Below are positions 15,120-24,525 of a DNA stretch of 37,061 bases, piece after piece. Within the stretch, counting starts at the first letter, position 1. Every line of letters begins with the position of its first letter. The stretch spans positions 1 through 37,061 of the forward strand of contig CAYFUR010000027.1 in NCBI GenBank assembly GCA_964346275.1, in the 5' to 3' direction. The position numbers and the translations under genes are program-made. Source of the stretch: CAYFUR01 sp964346275 (GTDB taxonomy: Bacteria; Sumerlaeota; Sumerlaeia; SLMS01). Under the pieces are notes generated by a model that had not been told where the DNA came from, ran no database searches, and saw nothing but the letters and a program-made list of their open reading frames with translations.

Positions 15120-17816
15120 TTACTGCTCCGCCTCCCGGCGGAGTTCGGCCAGCAAGGCGAGCGCCTCCATCGGCGTCAACCGGTTCGGATCAATCTGCAG
15201 CAGCCGCTCCACAGCCGGATGGGGCCCGGCGCTATCGAAGAGGCTGAGTTGCTGGTCCTCCCAGGGTTCCGCCGTTGGAAGCAATCGTGCCGACTGCCGC
15301 TTGCGCGGGCCGTCCATGGCCACTTCCACTTCCTCGTCCTCGGTGGCAACGCGCGGCGCGACGGCCTCTCCGTTTTCCAGTCCTTTCAGTATCTCTCCGG
15401 CCCGGGAAACGGCGATTTGCGGCACACCGGCAAGCTCGGCGGCGTGGATGCCATAGCTGCGGTCCGTCCTTCCGCGGACGATCTTATAAAGAAACACGAT
15501 GCGCTTTTGTGATTCGTCGACCGCGACGCTGAAGTTTTTCAGCCGTGGGAGGGCTTCTTCCAGTTCCGTCAACTCGTGGTAATGCGTGGCAAAGAGAGCA
15601 AGCGGCCGGCGCCCCTTGCTGTTGTGGAGGAATTCGCAAACGGCCCAGGCAATGGACAGGCCATCGTAAGTGGATGTGCCGCGGCCGATCTCATCGAGAA
15701 TCACCAGCGATTCGCTGGTGGCGTGGCGCAGGATGTTTGCCAGCTCGGTCATTTCCACCAGGAAGGTCGACTGGCCGCGGGCGAGGTGGTCCATGGCGCC
15801 GACGCGGGTAAAGATGCGGTCGCGCAGGGGAATCGATGCCTGGCGCGCGGGCACGAAGGAGCCGATATGCGCGAGGAGAACGATCAATGCAACCTGGCGT
15901 ATATACGTTGATTTGCCTGCCATATTCGGGCCCGTGATCAGGGAAATCTGATTTTCCGAGGGATCGAGCAGGCTGTCGTTCGGGACAAAGGGGGGATCGC
16001 GCTGGAGCGCCTCCAAAACCGGGTGGCGGCCATCCTGGATTTCCAGCCGGCCTTCCTCGTTCAGGCCGGGGCGTCTATATCCCTGGGCAAGCGCCACGTC
16101 GGCGAAGGACATCAGGCAGTCGAGCTGAGCGATCGCCTGGGCGTCGCGCAGGATCGCGGGCGCGGCATCGGCGACGGCCTGGCGCAGATCGGCAAAAAGC
16201 CGTGCTTCCAGGACATTGATTTTTTCCTCCGCCGTCAGGATCGTTTCTTCCTTCTCCTTCAAAGAGGGCGTGATGAACCGTTCGCTGTTGGTGAGGGTCT
16301 GCTTGCGGATATAATCGGAGGGAGGCTCGTCGCCGAGCTGGCGGATCTGGCTTTTCGTCAGTTCGATATAATAGCCAAAGACTTTGTTGTAGCCGATTTT
16401 CAAGTTCGGAATTCCAATCCGCTCGGCTTCTTCGGCGCGGAGCTGGGCGATGAAGCTCTTCCCGCCGCGCGTGATCTCGGAGAGCTCGTCCAACTCCTGG
16501 TGAAAACCGGGCCGGATCACGCCTCCGTCGCGAATGGTGGCGGGCGGCTCCTCGACGAGGCCCTTTTCCAGCAATTCATGCAGTTCCGTCAGCGGGTCGA
16601 TAAGAGAGCCCAGTTCGCGAAGCATCTCCGCCTTGGAGCCAGAGAGCAGGTCCTTCAGCGCCGGAAGGCGGTGGAGCGCCGAACGCAGCGTCGCCAGATC
16701 GCGCGGGCCAGCGGTTCCCACGGCGGCGCGGGAAACGATGCGTTCCATGTCGCGCATGCCGCGCAGTTCGCTCTGGAGGGAATTGCGCAGCGGGAGGCTC
16801 GCGGTCAGCTCGCCCACGGCGTCCAGGCGGCGTTCGATGCGCTGGCGGTCGCGCAATGGCTCCAGAATCCAGCCTCGGAGAAGGCGTGCGCCCATGGGCG
16901 TTTGCGTGCGGTCGAGCACGCTGAGCACCGTTGCCTCCCGCCCGCCTCCGTGGATGTTGCGGACGAGTTCGAGAGAACGCTGGGTCACTGCATCGATGAC
17001 CATCGTCTCCCTGGAAAAGCGGACGAAAAAATTCTGTATATGCGAAATCGTGCTTTTTTGCGTATCTTTCAAATACTGCAACAGGGCGCCGGCGCTGGAA
17101 ACGCCAACGGGAAAGGCATGGGCTCCGAAGCCTTCCAGCGATTGGACGCGAAAATGATCGCAAAGGAGGCGCTCGGCGCTTTCCTTGCGGAAATCCGAAG
17201 CCGGGAGCCGTGTGATCACGACATGGCGCTCGGCAAGAAGGGGATTGAGTGATTGGGCGTCCAGATCCTCGGGAAGGAGAATTTCCCGTGGTTCGAGGCG
17301 CGCCAGTTCCGTCAGCAATTCGTCTTCCGCTTCGGCGCCGGCGACTTCCGTCAGGCCGAAATACCCCGTCGATAAATCCGCCAGCGCCACTCCCCATGCC
17401 CCGGTCCCTGACCTGGTCAGGCACACGAGATAGTTATTCGCCCGGTCGTCGACAATTCCTTCTTCCAGAGCGGTGCCCGGCGTAATGACTCGGACGACCT
17501 CGCGGGCAACGAGTCCCTTGGCCTGCTTCGGGTCTTCGGTTTGCTCGGCCACGGCAACGCGTTTTCCCGCCCGGACCAGCTTGGCCAGATAGGTGTCTAT
17601 GGCATGGAAAGGCACCCCCGCCATGGCGACATCGCCGTCGGCCCCGGCGGCCTTGCGGGTCACGATGATATTCAGCAGACGCCCCGCCTCTTCGGCGTCC
17701 TCGGCATAGGTTTCGTAAAAATCTCCACAGCGAAAGAGCAGAATCGTATTGGGATGAGCCTCTTTCAGCTCCCAATACTGGCGCATCATGGGCGTAACTG
17801 GCGGTTTGGCGGACAT
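15120..17816 (-). CDS. mutS: DNA mismatch repair protein MutS
   Basis: 898 residues, slightly longer than the usual 850-880. The mismatch-reading Phe-x-Glu is Phe33 and Glu35 in G-D-F-Y-E. The connector and lever domains follow, then the ABC-type ATPase: Walker A G-P-N-M-A-G-K-S-T near residue 628, the Q-loop and signature S-T-F-L-V-E-M-T-E, Walker B L-V-I-L-D-E-I-G-R-G-T-S, and A-T-H-Y-H-E-L-T. The C-terminus ends in an acidic linker and the short helical dimer/tetramer element P-M-E-A-L-A-L-L. MutS finds mismatches after replication and recruits MutL, which is not encoded here. The ATG at 17816 has AAGGA about 12 bases upstream. It is divergent from the phosphatase gene with a 153-base spacer. 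Confidence 0.98.
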   Translation of the reverse strand: MSAKPPVTPMMRQYWELKEAHPNTILLFRCGDFYETYAEDAEEAGRLLNIIVTRKAAGADGDVAMAGVPFHAIDTYLAKLVRAGKRVAVAEQTEDPKQAKGLVAREVVRVITPGTALEEGIVDDRANNYLVCLTRSGTGAWGVALADLSTGYFGLTEVAGAEAEDELLTELARLEPREILLPEDLDAQSLNPLLAERHVVITRLPASDFRKESAERLLCDHFRVQSLEGFGAHAFPVGVSSAGALLQYLKDTQKSTISHIQNFFVRFSRETMVIDAVTQRSLELVRNIHGGGREATVLSVLDRTQTPMGARLLRGWILEPLRDRQRIERRLDAVGELTASLPLRNSLQSELRGMRDMERIVSRAAVGTAGPRDLATLRSALHRLPALKDLLSGSKAEMLRELGSLIDPLTELHELLEKGLVEEPPATIRDGGVIRPGFHQELDELSEITRGGKSFIAQLRAEEAERIGIPNLKIGYNKVFGYYIELTKSQIRQLGDEPPSDYIRKQTLTNSERFITPSLKEKEETILTAEEKINVLEARLFADLRQAVADAAPAILRDAQAIAQLDCLMSFADVALAQGYRRPGLNEEGRLEIQDGRHPVLEALQRDPPFVPNDSLLDPSENQISLITGPNMAGKSTYIRQVALIVLLAHIGSFVPARQASIPLRDRIFTRVGAMDHLARGQSTFLVEMTELANILRHATSESLVILDEIGRGTSTYDGLSIAWAVCEFLHNSKGRRPLALFATHYHELTELEEALPRLKNFSVAVDESQKRIVFLYKIVRGRTDRSYGIHAAELAGVPQIAVSRAGEILKGLENGEAVAPRVATEDEEVEVAMDGPRKRQSARLLPTAEPWEDQQLSLFDSAGPHPAVERLLQIDPNRLTPMEALALLAELRREAEQ

Positions 17817-17969
17817 GAATGGCGGTTGTATCCTTTGCTGCGAACCTTGGGCAGGAGTGCTGTGTTAGCGAGACGGAAAACTCGGGTCAACCGGCTTGCA
17901 TTCATCGGAAACATTCTCCAGCATCAGCCTGCCGTTTATTTTCGCAGCTTTTTCCGATGGCTTTTCAAC

Positions 17970-19586
17970 ATGGATGCTCTCATGCGACAAACACTCCTGG
18001 CGCTTTTTTCTCTCGGATTCCTTTATATGGCTTTCCCTTCATCCGCGCATGCCTCCAGCTTCCGGCATACGCCCTACGTTCAGAATCCCTGCCCCACCGC
18101 GATCACCGTCATCTGGTTTTCCGAACGCCCCGAATCGGGCGAATTGGCCGTGACACTTCCAGACGAAACCCAGCGTATCTTCGTGTCGACCGCGGATTTC
18201 GCCTCCGCTCTCGCCTATCTGGATTACGAGCAGGATGAATTCCCCAACAGCGCTCCCCCGCCGACGCCTTATCGCCATTCAGTGCGCGTCACCGGCCTCT
18301 CGCCCGGCACCGCCTATCCTTACCAGGTGACCCAAGGCGGCGATTCTTTCGAGGGAACTTTCCGGACGAACGATCCGAAGGCGGAGACGTTGCGCTTTAT
18401 TGTCTATGCGGACAGCGAAACCGAGCCCGAATCAACGGGCACGGCCCGGGACTGGGCCGATCCCTCGGGCCAGGAACCGAACCGTCAATACGTGGTCGAT
18501 CAAACGACAGGGTACGAGGAGAATCTGCGTGTCATCCGCGACCGCGATCCGGCCTTCGTGGCCATCGCGGGCGATCTCGTGGAAACCGGGGGCGAGCAAC
18601 GCGACTGGGACGAATTCTGGCGCCACAACCTTGGCCCTCTCGGCATTGCCTCGGGCACTCCGATTCTGCCTGTTCCGGGAAACCACGAATACTACGGAGC
18701 CGCCATCGGTTTCCAGGGATACGATCAAGCCCACTCGGACAAGGCCATGCGAAAATACGAGACGTATTTTGACCTGCCTTCCAACGGCGCGCCGAATGAG
18801 CGCCAGCGCGAGCGCTACTACAGGGTGGACTACGGCCCGGCGGCGCTCATCTTCCTGGATAGCTGCAACGGAGAACCCAACGAATCCTCACAGGACTCTA
18901 ACTGGTTCCTTCTCGGAGAAAGCGAAGGAGGCACGGCCCCGGATTTCAACCCCGCCTCGCGCCAATACCAATGGCTCGAGGAGCAGCTCGCGGATGCGCG
19001 GAATCGCAAGCCTTTCGTCTTTGTCTTTTTCCATCACGTTCCCTACTCCGCCGGGCCACATGGGTTTCCCGCCGGAAATCCGGACAAGCAGTCTGGACAG
19101 CCGCTCCGAGTCCTCCAGCCGCTTTTTGCCCGCTATGGCGTCGACGCGGTTTTCTGCGGGCACGATGAAATGTATGAGCGATCCGAAGTGAACGGCACGC
19201 GCGAGCTTCCCGACGGATCGACTGAGTCCCACTCAGTTCATTACTACGACATTGGAATCGGCGGCGACGGATTGCGCGGGCCCAGGGATATCGAGAACCC
19301 TCATCAGAAATTCCTGGCCCACAGCGATTCACCGGAGCAGTGGGCCGCCGACGGCAGCCTCACCGGCGGAGGAAAGCACTATGGCCATCTGGAAGTGAAT
19401 ATCTCGCGTCCAGACCAGGATTCCTGGCAGGCCAAGATCACCCCCGCTTACATCTTTCCGCTGAATAAGATGAATGGCGGCAGTCTCGATATAATGGGAT
19501 TCGAGCGAAGACTCTACGATGACGAAGTCATTATCTCGAAACAATGGGAGAGGCAAGTCCTCGGAACGACGTTGAGTGCTTTTTGA
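17970..19586 (+). CDS. Exported purple-acid-phosphatase-like metallophosphoesterase
   Basis: About 538 residues with a signal peptide (hydrophobic L-L-A-L-F-S-L-G-F-L-Y, cleaved near A-H-A-S). An N-terminal Fn3-like domain typical of purple acid phosphatases ends with V-R-V-T-G-L-S-P-G-T. The catalytic domain shows I-V-Y-A-D-S-E, A-G-D-L-V-E (~200), P-G-N-H-E-Y-Y (~237), F-F-H-H-V-P-Y and C-G-H-D-E-M-Y-E-R (~397-404). In most relatives the last motif is GHxHxYER, so here Glu400 stands where a metal-binding His is expected. Family role: release of phosphate from esters outside the cytoplasm. The start could be ATG 17970 or ATG 17982; neither has a clear ribosome binding site. Confidence 0.83.
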   Translation: MDALMRQTLLALFSLGFLYMAFPSSAHASSFRHTPYVQNPCPTAITVIWFSERPESGELAVTLPDETQRIFVSTADFASALAYLDYEQDEFPNSAPPPTPYRHSVRVTGLSPGTAYPYQVTQGGDSFEGTFRTNDPKAETLRFIVYADSETEPESTGTARDWADPSGQEPNRQYVVDQTTGYEENLRVIRDRDPAFVAIAGDLVETGGEQRDWDEFWRHNLGPLGIASGTPILPVPGNHEYYGAAIGFQGYDQAHSDKAMRKYETYFDLPSNGAPNERQRERYYRVDYGPAALIFLDSCNGEPNESSQDSNWFLLGESEGGTAPDFNPASRQYQWLEEQLADARNRKPFVFVFFHHVPYSAGPHGFPAGNPDKQSGQPLRVLQPLFARYGVDAVFCGHDEMYERSEVNGTRELPDGSTESHSVHYYDIGIGGDGLRGPRDIENPHQKFLAHSDSPEQWAADGSLTGGGKHYGHLEVNISRPDQDSWQAKITPAYIFPLNKMNGGSLDIMGFERRLYDDEVIISKQWERQVLGTTLSAF

Positions 19587-19685
19587 ATACGAAATGCCTT
19601 CGGAAAATAAGGATTGTCCGAAATGGCTCGCTGACACGATAAGAAGGCGATTCGATAAGCGGTGGGGGGAAGTCAGACGAAAAAG

Positions 19686-21248
19686 ATGCCGGCCAAGCGC
19701 AACATCAAGAAAACAGATCAAGAAGTCAGCCGTGTCCTTCAGGACACGTTTGATGAATTGCAGGACGAATTGCTGCGCCAGCGACGCGAATTGGAGGAGG
19801 AAGAAGGTGAAGAGTCCTCGGCTGCCGCGGAGAGCGTCGAGGAAATGGTCACCAACCTGGCGAAACACGAGGGTTTCGAGGTGAAGTCGCTTCTCGGCGC
19901 GGGGGGAATGGGCGCCGTGGTCCAGGCGGTGGACACGAAACTGAAGCGGACCGTGGCGCTGAAGTTTCTGCCGCCAGAGATTCTCTCGGATTTGGAAAAT
20001 GCCCGCGAATTGCGCCACGAGGCGGAGATCGCCAGCCGGATTCAAAATGAAAACGTGGTCCAGATTTTCAGCTGGCACGAAGTCGACAACGTCCCCTTCT
20101 ATGCCATGGAATATATCGAAGGAGAGACGGCGGAACAGGTGGTAACCCGCCGGGGCCGGCTGCCAACTTACGAGGCCCTGCGCATCACATCGGAGGCAGC
20201 GCGCGGCCTGGAGGCGCTGCACAAAGCGGGCATTATCCATCGCGACATCAAACCGCAGAACATCCTGATTTCCAAAGATGGCCGGGTCAAGATCACCGAC
20301 TTCGGCATCTCGCGCACCCAGGACATGATCAGCTCGGAGGTTTTGAAGACGCGGCGCATCGCCGGCACGCCCAAGTTCATGGCGCCGGAACAGGCGCGAG
20401 GCGAAGCGGCGACCAAGCATTCCGATATATACAGCCTCGGCGCCACGCTTTATTACATGCTGACCGGGCGGCCGCCGGTGGAGACCGCGCTCGATATACG
20501 AGAGCAAATCAAGAACGTCCGCGAAAGCAAACTGATTCCTGTTACGAACCAGCTTCCCAAGCTCAATCGCGACATCGCGCGCCTGGTCATGCGCTGCATG
20601 TCGCCCATTCAGGCCAAGAGGCCCTGGGACGTGGAAACATTTCGCCAGGAGCTTGACCGCGCCTTTCTCTCCCAGACGCTCAAGTCCCGCTCGAGAATCC
20701 GAAACTTTATCCAGCAAAACCGCCGTATCATCATTGCTGTGGTTTCGGCTGTCGGCGGAACGGTGGTTGGCTTTGCGGCCGGTTACCAGCTCTCCACGAT
20801 TCGCCATGAGGCCAAAGCCGGCCCTCCCGTGGCGATCCAGCCGATCGCGGCGAGGGAATCGGCCCGCTTCGAAGAGATGCTTCGCGTGGAACCACGCCTG
20901 GCTGGCCTGGCGGAATTCCAGCGCCTTCGCGATGAGCTGCGCGAAGCCCAGCAGAATCGCGATAATGCCCGCATGGCCCAGCTTCTTCCACTCATCGCCG
21001 AAAAAAACAAGAATTGGAATACTCTGCAAACCATCCGCCGGGAGGCGTACGACAGCAACTCGCCGTTGCGGGACGAGGCGCGCTTCCTTCTCGAAAGCAT
21101 CTCGGAGGGTGATGCAAAGCAGTTGGAAGGATCGCTCGAGCAATGGCGCGAGATGTGGCACGGAAAGATCCGAGAGACCCGCGAAAACGCCGCATCCCAG
21201 CGAAACGGCCAGGCGGGGCCCACAGCCTCGGATATCACAAATCGCTGA
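19686..21248 (+). CDS. Membrane-anchored Hanks-type Ser/Thr protein kinase
   Basis: About 520 residues from ATG 19686; an in-frame GTG at 19662 adds eight residues. Order: an N-terminal charged, Glu-rich, probably coiled stretch (1-60); a kinase domain with G-A-G-G-M-G-A-V, ATP-anchoring Lys93 (V-A-L-K-F), catalytic H-R-D-I-K-P-Q-N at ~185-192, D-F-G, and G-T-P-K-F-M-A-P-E-Q; one membrane segment (~346-370); and a ~150-residue helical C-terminal part outside the kinase domain with no PASTA or other known sensor repeat. All catalytic residues are present, so it should be active. It lies 99 bases after the phosphatase gene and could share its transcript. Its target is unknown. It converges on the TPR gene with a 9-base gap. 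Confidence 0.93.
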   Translation: MPAKRNIKKTDQEVSRVLQDTFDELQDELLRQRRELEEEEGEESSAAAESVEEMVTNLAKHEGFEVKSLLGAGGMGAVVQAVDTKLKRTVALKFLPPEILSDLENARELRHEAEIASRIQNENVVQIFSWHEVDNVPFYAMEYIEGETAEQVVTRRGRLPTYEALRITSEAARGLEALHKAGIIHRDIKPQNILISKDGRVKITDFGISRTQDMISSEVLKTRRIAGTPKFMAPEQARGEAATKHSDIYSLGATLYYMLTGRPPVETALDIREQIKNVRESKLIPVTNQLPKLNRDIARLVMRCMSPIQAKRPWDVETFRQELDRAFLSQTLKSRSRIRNFIQQNRRIIIAVVSAVGGTVVGFAAGYQLSTIRHEAKAGPPVAIQPIAARESARFEEMLRVEPRLAGLAEFQRLRDELREAQQNRDNARMAQLLPLIAEKNKNWNTLQTIRREAYDSNSPLRDEARFLLESISEGDAKQLEGSLEQWREMWHGKIRETRENAASQRNGQAGPTASDITNR

Positions 21249-21257
21249 ACCATCCGG

Positions 21258-23231
21258 CTATGCCAGGTTCTCCCGATTCCACTCCGCTTCCAGTGAGGCC
21301 GCTTCGCGGCGAAGTTCGCCATCGGCTCGCGGATGATGGGAAAGGAATCGCGCCAGGCGGAGAACCTCTAGTGACCCGGGAAACCGGCGAGCCAGATGGC
21401 GAAGCCGGCGCAGGAGAACCTCCGGCGATTCCCCGTGAAAGATCTGCCGGATCTCCGACGCCGCCAGTGTATATTCTTCGGGACTCTGTGCTTGTTCTCG
21501 AGCAACCAGGCCAGCCTGCTTCAACATTTCGTCTATCTCGGGCGCAGAGACTCTCTGCTCGCGAAAAACACCCGCTTTCATCGCCATGGCAACATGGCGG
21601 CGTGAAAACGCTTGCCTGGCGAGGATTCTCTCCAGGTCTTCGAGGGCCTTAACCAGGCGGCCGGCCCGGCGAAGATGGCGGGCGCGATGAAGGCGGATTG
21701 TTCCATCGTCGAGAGGAGCTGGTTCTTCCAGAGCGGCGGCAAAATGGCGCTCCGCCTGGTCATCATGGCCATCGGCAGAGGCCGCCAGCGCCAGAAGAAG
21801 CTGCTCGGGGGATTCCTCGCCGTACCCCGAAAGCGTCCCGGCAATCTGGCGCGCGCCCCGCGGCCACCCCCAATCGATCATCACTTCGCCAAGGCGGGCC
21901 AGCGTGAGCGCGCGCGTTTCCTCTGGAAGAATCGTGGGCAGAAACTCCAGCCAGGCCTCCAAAGCACGATCGAAACGGCGGATCAGGAGTTCATTGAGCA
22001 CCGTCGTGAGGAAAGGATCGGCAAAGCCGGGGGAATTTCCATAAAGGCGGAGCAGGTCCGATGCCTTCGCGGCAATTTCATCCATTCGGCCCAGCATGAC
22101 AAGCGCGAGCACCTGGCAGGCGATCTCTTCGCCGGAGGCTTCCACGTCTGCCTCCTGGCTATGAAACTCCTCAAAATGCGCCAGTGCCTCCTCATACCGC
22201 TTGAGTTGGTATTCGCAAACCGCCCGCACAAGCAGCGCATGCGCCGCCATGGGCAATTTGGAGATTTCCTGGCGATGCTGGCGGAGGAGTTCCAGCGCCT
22301 CCTTCCAGTGGCCGCTGTGATAGGATTCGAGGATCAGCGGGCCCCAAAGATCCTGGTTTTTCTGGATCTCCGTTTTCGAGAAACACGTGTGGATCGTCTC
22401 GCGTGCCGCTTCATGTTCTTCATGAGAGGCAAAGAGATAGGCTGCTTTTTCCGGATCAAGATCCGGCCACTTGAAGGGATTCTTCGCGTAAGACCTTCCC
22501 GCTGCCCGCACGGCCGCGGGCGCTTTGTGTTTATCCCCCGCCGCCAGGAGAAACAGAATCTCGTTCTCCTCTTCTGTCTCATAGCTGTCCAGCCGCCCCT
22601 CATGGGAGCGCAATAACGGGCCGACTGGCGGTTCGATGCGCTTTTGATCCAGTAATCGCGCGTAATAGACAACGTTCCCCGCCTCGGCGAGGCGAAATCC
22701 CCGTTCGATCAGCGCATCGACCAGGGAAACCCACTCGATCAGCTTTTCCTTTTCCGCGCCCGCATCGAGAAGGCATTCGATATATATCAGGGCCGCTTCC
22801 AGCGTTTCCCGCGCCCCTGGCGGTTCGAGAAGGTGGCCCAGCGCCCCGCGAATTTCATCGTAGCGGCGGAGCTTGAGCAAGGCGTCCGCGGCCCGCAGCC
22901 TCATGCGTCCACTGTGAGTCGCTTTCGGATGATCCCAGTGGGCGCGCAGCATCTCGACCACGGAGGTAAAGTCGCCCTCGATTTCCCGCCGAAAAGCGCG
23001 GACGTAAGCAAAGTCCGCAAGGGACGAGGTGCCATCGCCGCTGACTTCATTCAGGAAATGGTCCGCTCCCTCGAAATCCCCCGTGGCCAGGTGGCCGAAA
23101 GCCAGGATGATGCGCTGCTGGTCATCCAGCGCCTCTCCTTGCGGAATTTCCTCCTCCAATTCCCGGATCGTTTCATGATCCAGCTGTTCAAAAGCGGCAA
23201 TCAGTCCCGCGCGAATCGGTTCGGCAAGCAT
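21258..23231 (-). CDS. TPR-rich helical-repeat protein of unknown function
   Basis: 657 residues, almost entirely alpha-helical by composition, with tetratricopeptide-like repeats spread through it (for example Y-Q-L-K-R-Y-E-E-A-L-A-H-F-E-E-F and A-G-R-L-V-K-A-L-E-D-L-E-R-I-L). No signal peptide or membrane segment is visible, so it is probably cytoplasmic and a scaffold for protein contacts. It starts 24 bases after the AEC permease stop on the same strand and is probably co-transcribed with it. Its 3' end converges on the Ser/Thr kinase gene, which makes a functional link with the kinase possible but unproven. Confidence 0.8.
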   Translation of the reverse strand: MLAEPIRAGLIAAFEQLDHETIRELEEEIPQGEALDDQQRIILAFGHLATGDFEGADHFLNEVSGDGTSSLADFAYVRAFRREIEGDFTSVVEMLRAHWDHPKATHSGRMRLRAADALLKLRRYDEIRGALGHLLEPPGARETLEAALIYIECLLDAGAEKEKLIEWVSLVDALIERGFRLAEAGNVVYYARLLDQKRIEPPVGPLLRSHEGRLDSYETEEENEILFLLAAGDKHKAPAAVRAAGRSYAKNPFKWPDLDPEKAAYLFASHEEHEAARETIHTCFSKTEIQKNQDLWGPLILESYHSGHWKEALELLRQHRQEISKLPMAAHALLVRAVCEYQLKRYEEALAHFEEFHSQEADVEASGEEIACQVLALVMLGRMDEIAAKASDLLRLYGNSPGFADPFLTTVLNELLIRRFDRALEAWLEFLPTILPEETRALTLARLGEVMIDWGWPRGARQIAGTLSGYGEESPEQLLLALAASADGHDDQAERHFAAALEEPAPLDDGTIRLHRARHLRRAGRLVKALEDLERILARQAFSRRHVAMAMKAGVFREQRVSAPEIDEMLKQAGLVAREQAQSPEEYTLAASEIRQIFHGESPEVLLRRLRHLARRFPGSLEVLRLARFLSHHPRADGELRREAASLEAEWNRENLA

Positions 23232-23255
23232 TCGAGAACCCCCAAAGTCTCCATT

Positions 23256-24269
23256 CTACATCCTGAGCCCGATAGACATCCAGATCGGCAGGGCGATCAG
23301 CGCCAGTGCGTTGACCACAAGCTGGATGCCAGAGATAATATCCCAATCACCTCCATAGCGCCGGGCAACCACGGCGAGATTCATCGCCGGGGGCGAGGAC
23401 GCCTCGAGCAGCAAAACAAAAGCAACCAGGCCGCTGATCGGAAGAACGTCCTCAATGATCAGCCAGAGGCAAATACCCGGAATGAGAATGAAGCGAAAGA
23501 GGACAATGGGAAACAGGAGGCGGAAGGAAATGGCGCGGCGGAGCTGGCATCGAGCCATGAGCGCGCCAATGATAAACATCGCGAGAGGCGCCATGGCCTC
23601 GCCAACCAGTTCCATCCCCTTCAGAATCATGCGCAGGGGAAGGAAGCTTCCCGGTTCCCCGCGGGCCGCCTCGGCGAACCCGGGGATGAAGGCCAGAAAA
23701 ACGCCCCCGGTCACGCCAAGGACGGGACCGTTGAGAATATGCCGGAGAGAACTCTTCCACCCGCTCCCTTCCGCTTTCTTGCCCATGACCAGCCACGTGC
23801 CGAGCGTCCACTGGAGAGGGTTAATCGCCAGCACCGCCGCGCCCAGCAGAATCCCAACGGTGACATGGGATTCCGGCGGAGTGACCGCAAGAGCCAGGGG
23901 GAAGGGGACATAGAAGCTGTTTGGGATGGCGGCCATCGCCGACACAGCGTTGTCGGTGGACGGATCGCTGCCCCTCCAGATGCGAAAGTAGAGTTGGGAG
24001 AAAAGCACGGTTCCGGCAATAATCAACGGCGGGACCATGATCAGCGGCCAGATGAGGTTCATGGTGTCCATGTCGAACCCCTTGATCATGGCGACCGAGA
24101 GAGCACAGGGGACGACGGCGTCGATAATGATCCGGGTCAGGTCGTTCAGACCGCGATCGCTCAGGAGCCCGGTTTTGACGAAAAGGACGCCAATGAGGAC
24201 GACGAAGAACAGTCGGCCAATCGCTTCAAAGGAGAGAAAAAGAGGTTGGAAAAAGCCCGGGTCGGCCAA
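23256..24269 (-). CDS. AEC-family (auxin efflux carrier-like) membrane transporter
   Basis: 337 residues and about ten hydrophobic segments arranged as two halves. It matches the AEC/Mem_trans family: first helix F-F-V-V-L-I-G-V-L-F-V-K-T-G, then A-V-V-P-C-A-L, A-A-I-P-N-S-F-Y-V-P-F-P, M-A-P-L-A-M-F-I-I-G, and the C-terminal E-A-S-S-P-P-A-M-N. Bacterial AEC proteins export or exchange organic anions such as malate; the substrate here is unknown. The start is TTG at 24269, because an in-frame stop lies shortly upstream with no ATG between. No strong ribosome binding site is visible. Confidence 0.88.
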   Translation of the reverse strand: MADPGFFQPLFLSFEAIGRLFFVVLIGVLFVKTGLLSDRGLNDLTRIIIDAVVPCALSVAMIKGFDMDTMNLIWPLIMVPPLIIAGTVLFSQLYFRIWRGSDPSTDNAVSAMAAIPNSFYVPFPLALAVTPPESHVTVGILLGAAVLAINPLQWTLGTWLVMGKKAEGSGWKSSLRHILNGPVLGVTGGVFLAFIPGFAEAARGEPGSFLPLRMILKGMELVGEAMAPLAMFIIGALMARCQLRRAISFRLLFPIVLFRFILIPGICLWLIIEDVLPISGLVAFVLLLEASSPPAMNLAVVARRYGGDWDIISGIQLVVNALALIALPIWMSIGLRM

Positions 24270-24525
24270 GGGAAGAAAAGAACCTTTCCGTCAGACGCGT
24301 ATCGCGGTGAAAGAGCCGGGCAAGTGCCGGGCCGACTGGCAGTGTCCCCTTCTATCGTGTCAGGGCAAGCGGGCTTTCGCGCAAAGGCGCTCGCGGCTGG
24401 TTGATTTCTAAAGCCAGAAAGCGGTATGGGTTGACTCACAAAGGGCGTTTGAGAATGCTCGGCTTCCTGACGAGCGCCAGTAAAAGGACGCTCGCGGCTC
24501 CCCAGGGAAAGGAAATTTAGCAATA
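24270..24525. promoter_or_regulatory. Divergent intergenic region with a promoter and paired direct repeat
   Basis: 256 bases between the divergent AEC and DegT-like genes. TTGACT (24431-24436) and AATGCT (24454-24459) with a 17-base spacer make a fair sigma-70-type promoter toward the DegT-like gene, although the -10 is weak. The 11-mer CGCTCGCGGCT occurs at 24388-24398 and again at 24489-24499, each after AAAGG, placed before and after that promoter; it could be an operator pair. No gene is apparent. Confidence 0.4.

Noticed and set aside
17817..17969. Second c-di-GMP-like leader before the phosphatase gene
   Set aside because: A few shared bases (ACTCGGGTCAACCGG) but no GCAAAGCC core and no closing P1 stem.
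24388..24499. CRISPR or other repeat array
   Set aside because: Only two copies of an 11-mer; no regularly spaced repeats were seen anywhere in the window.
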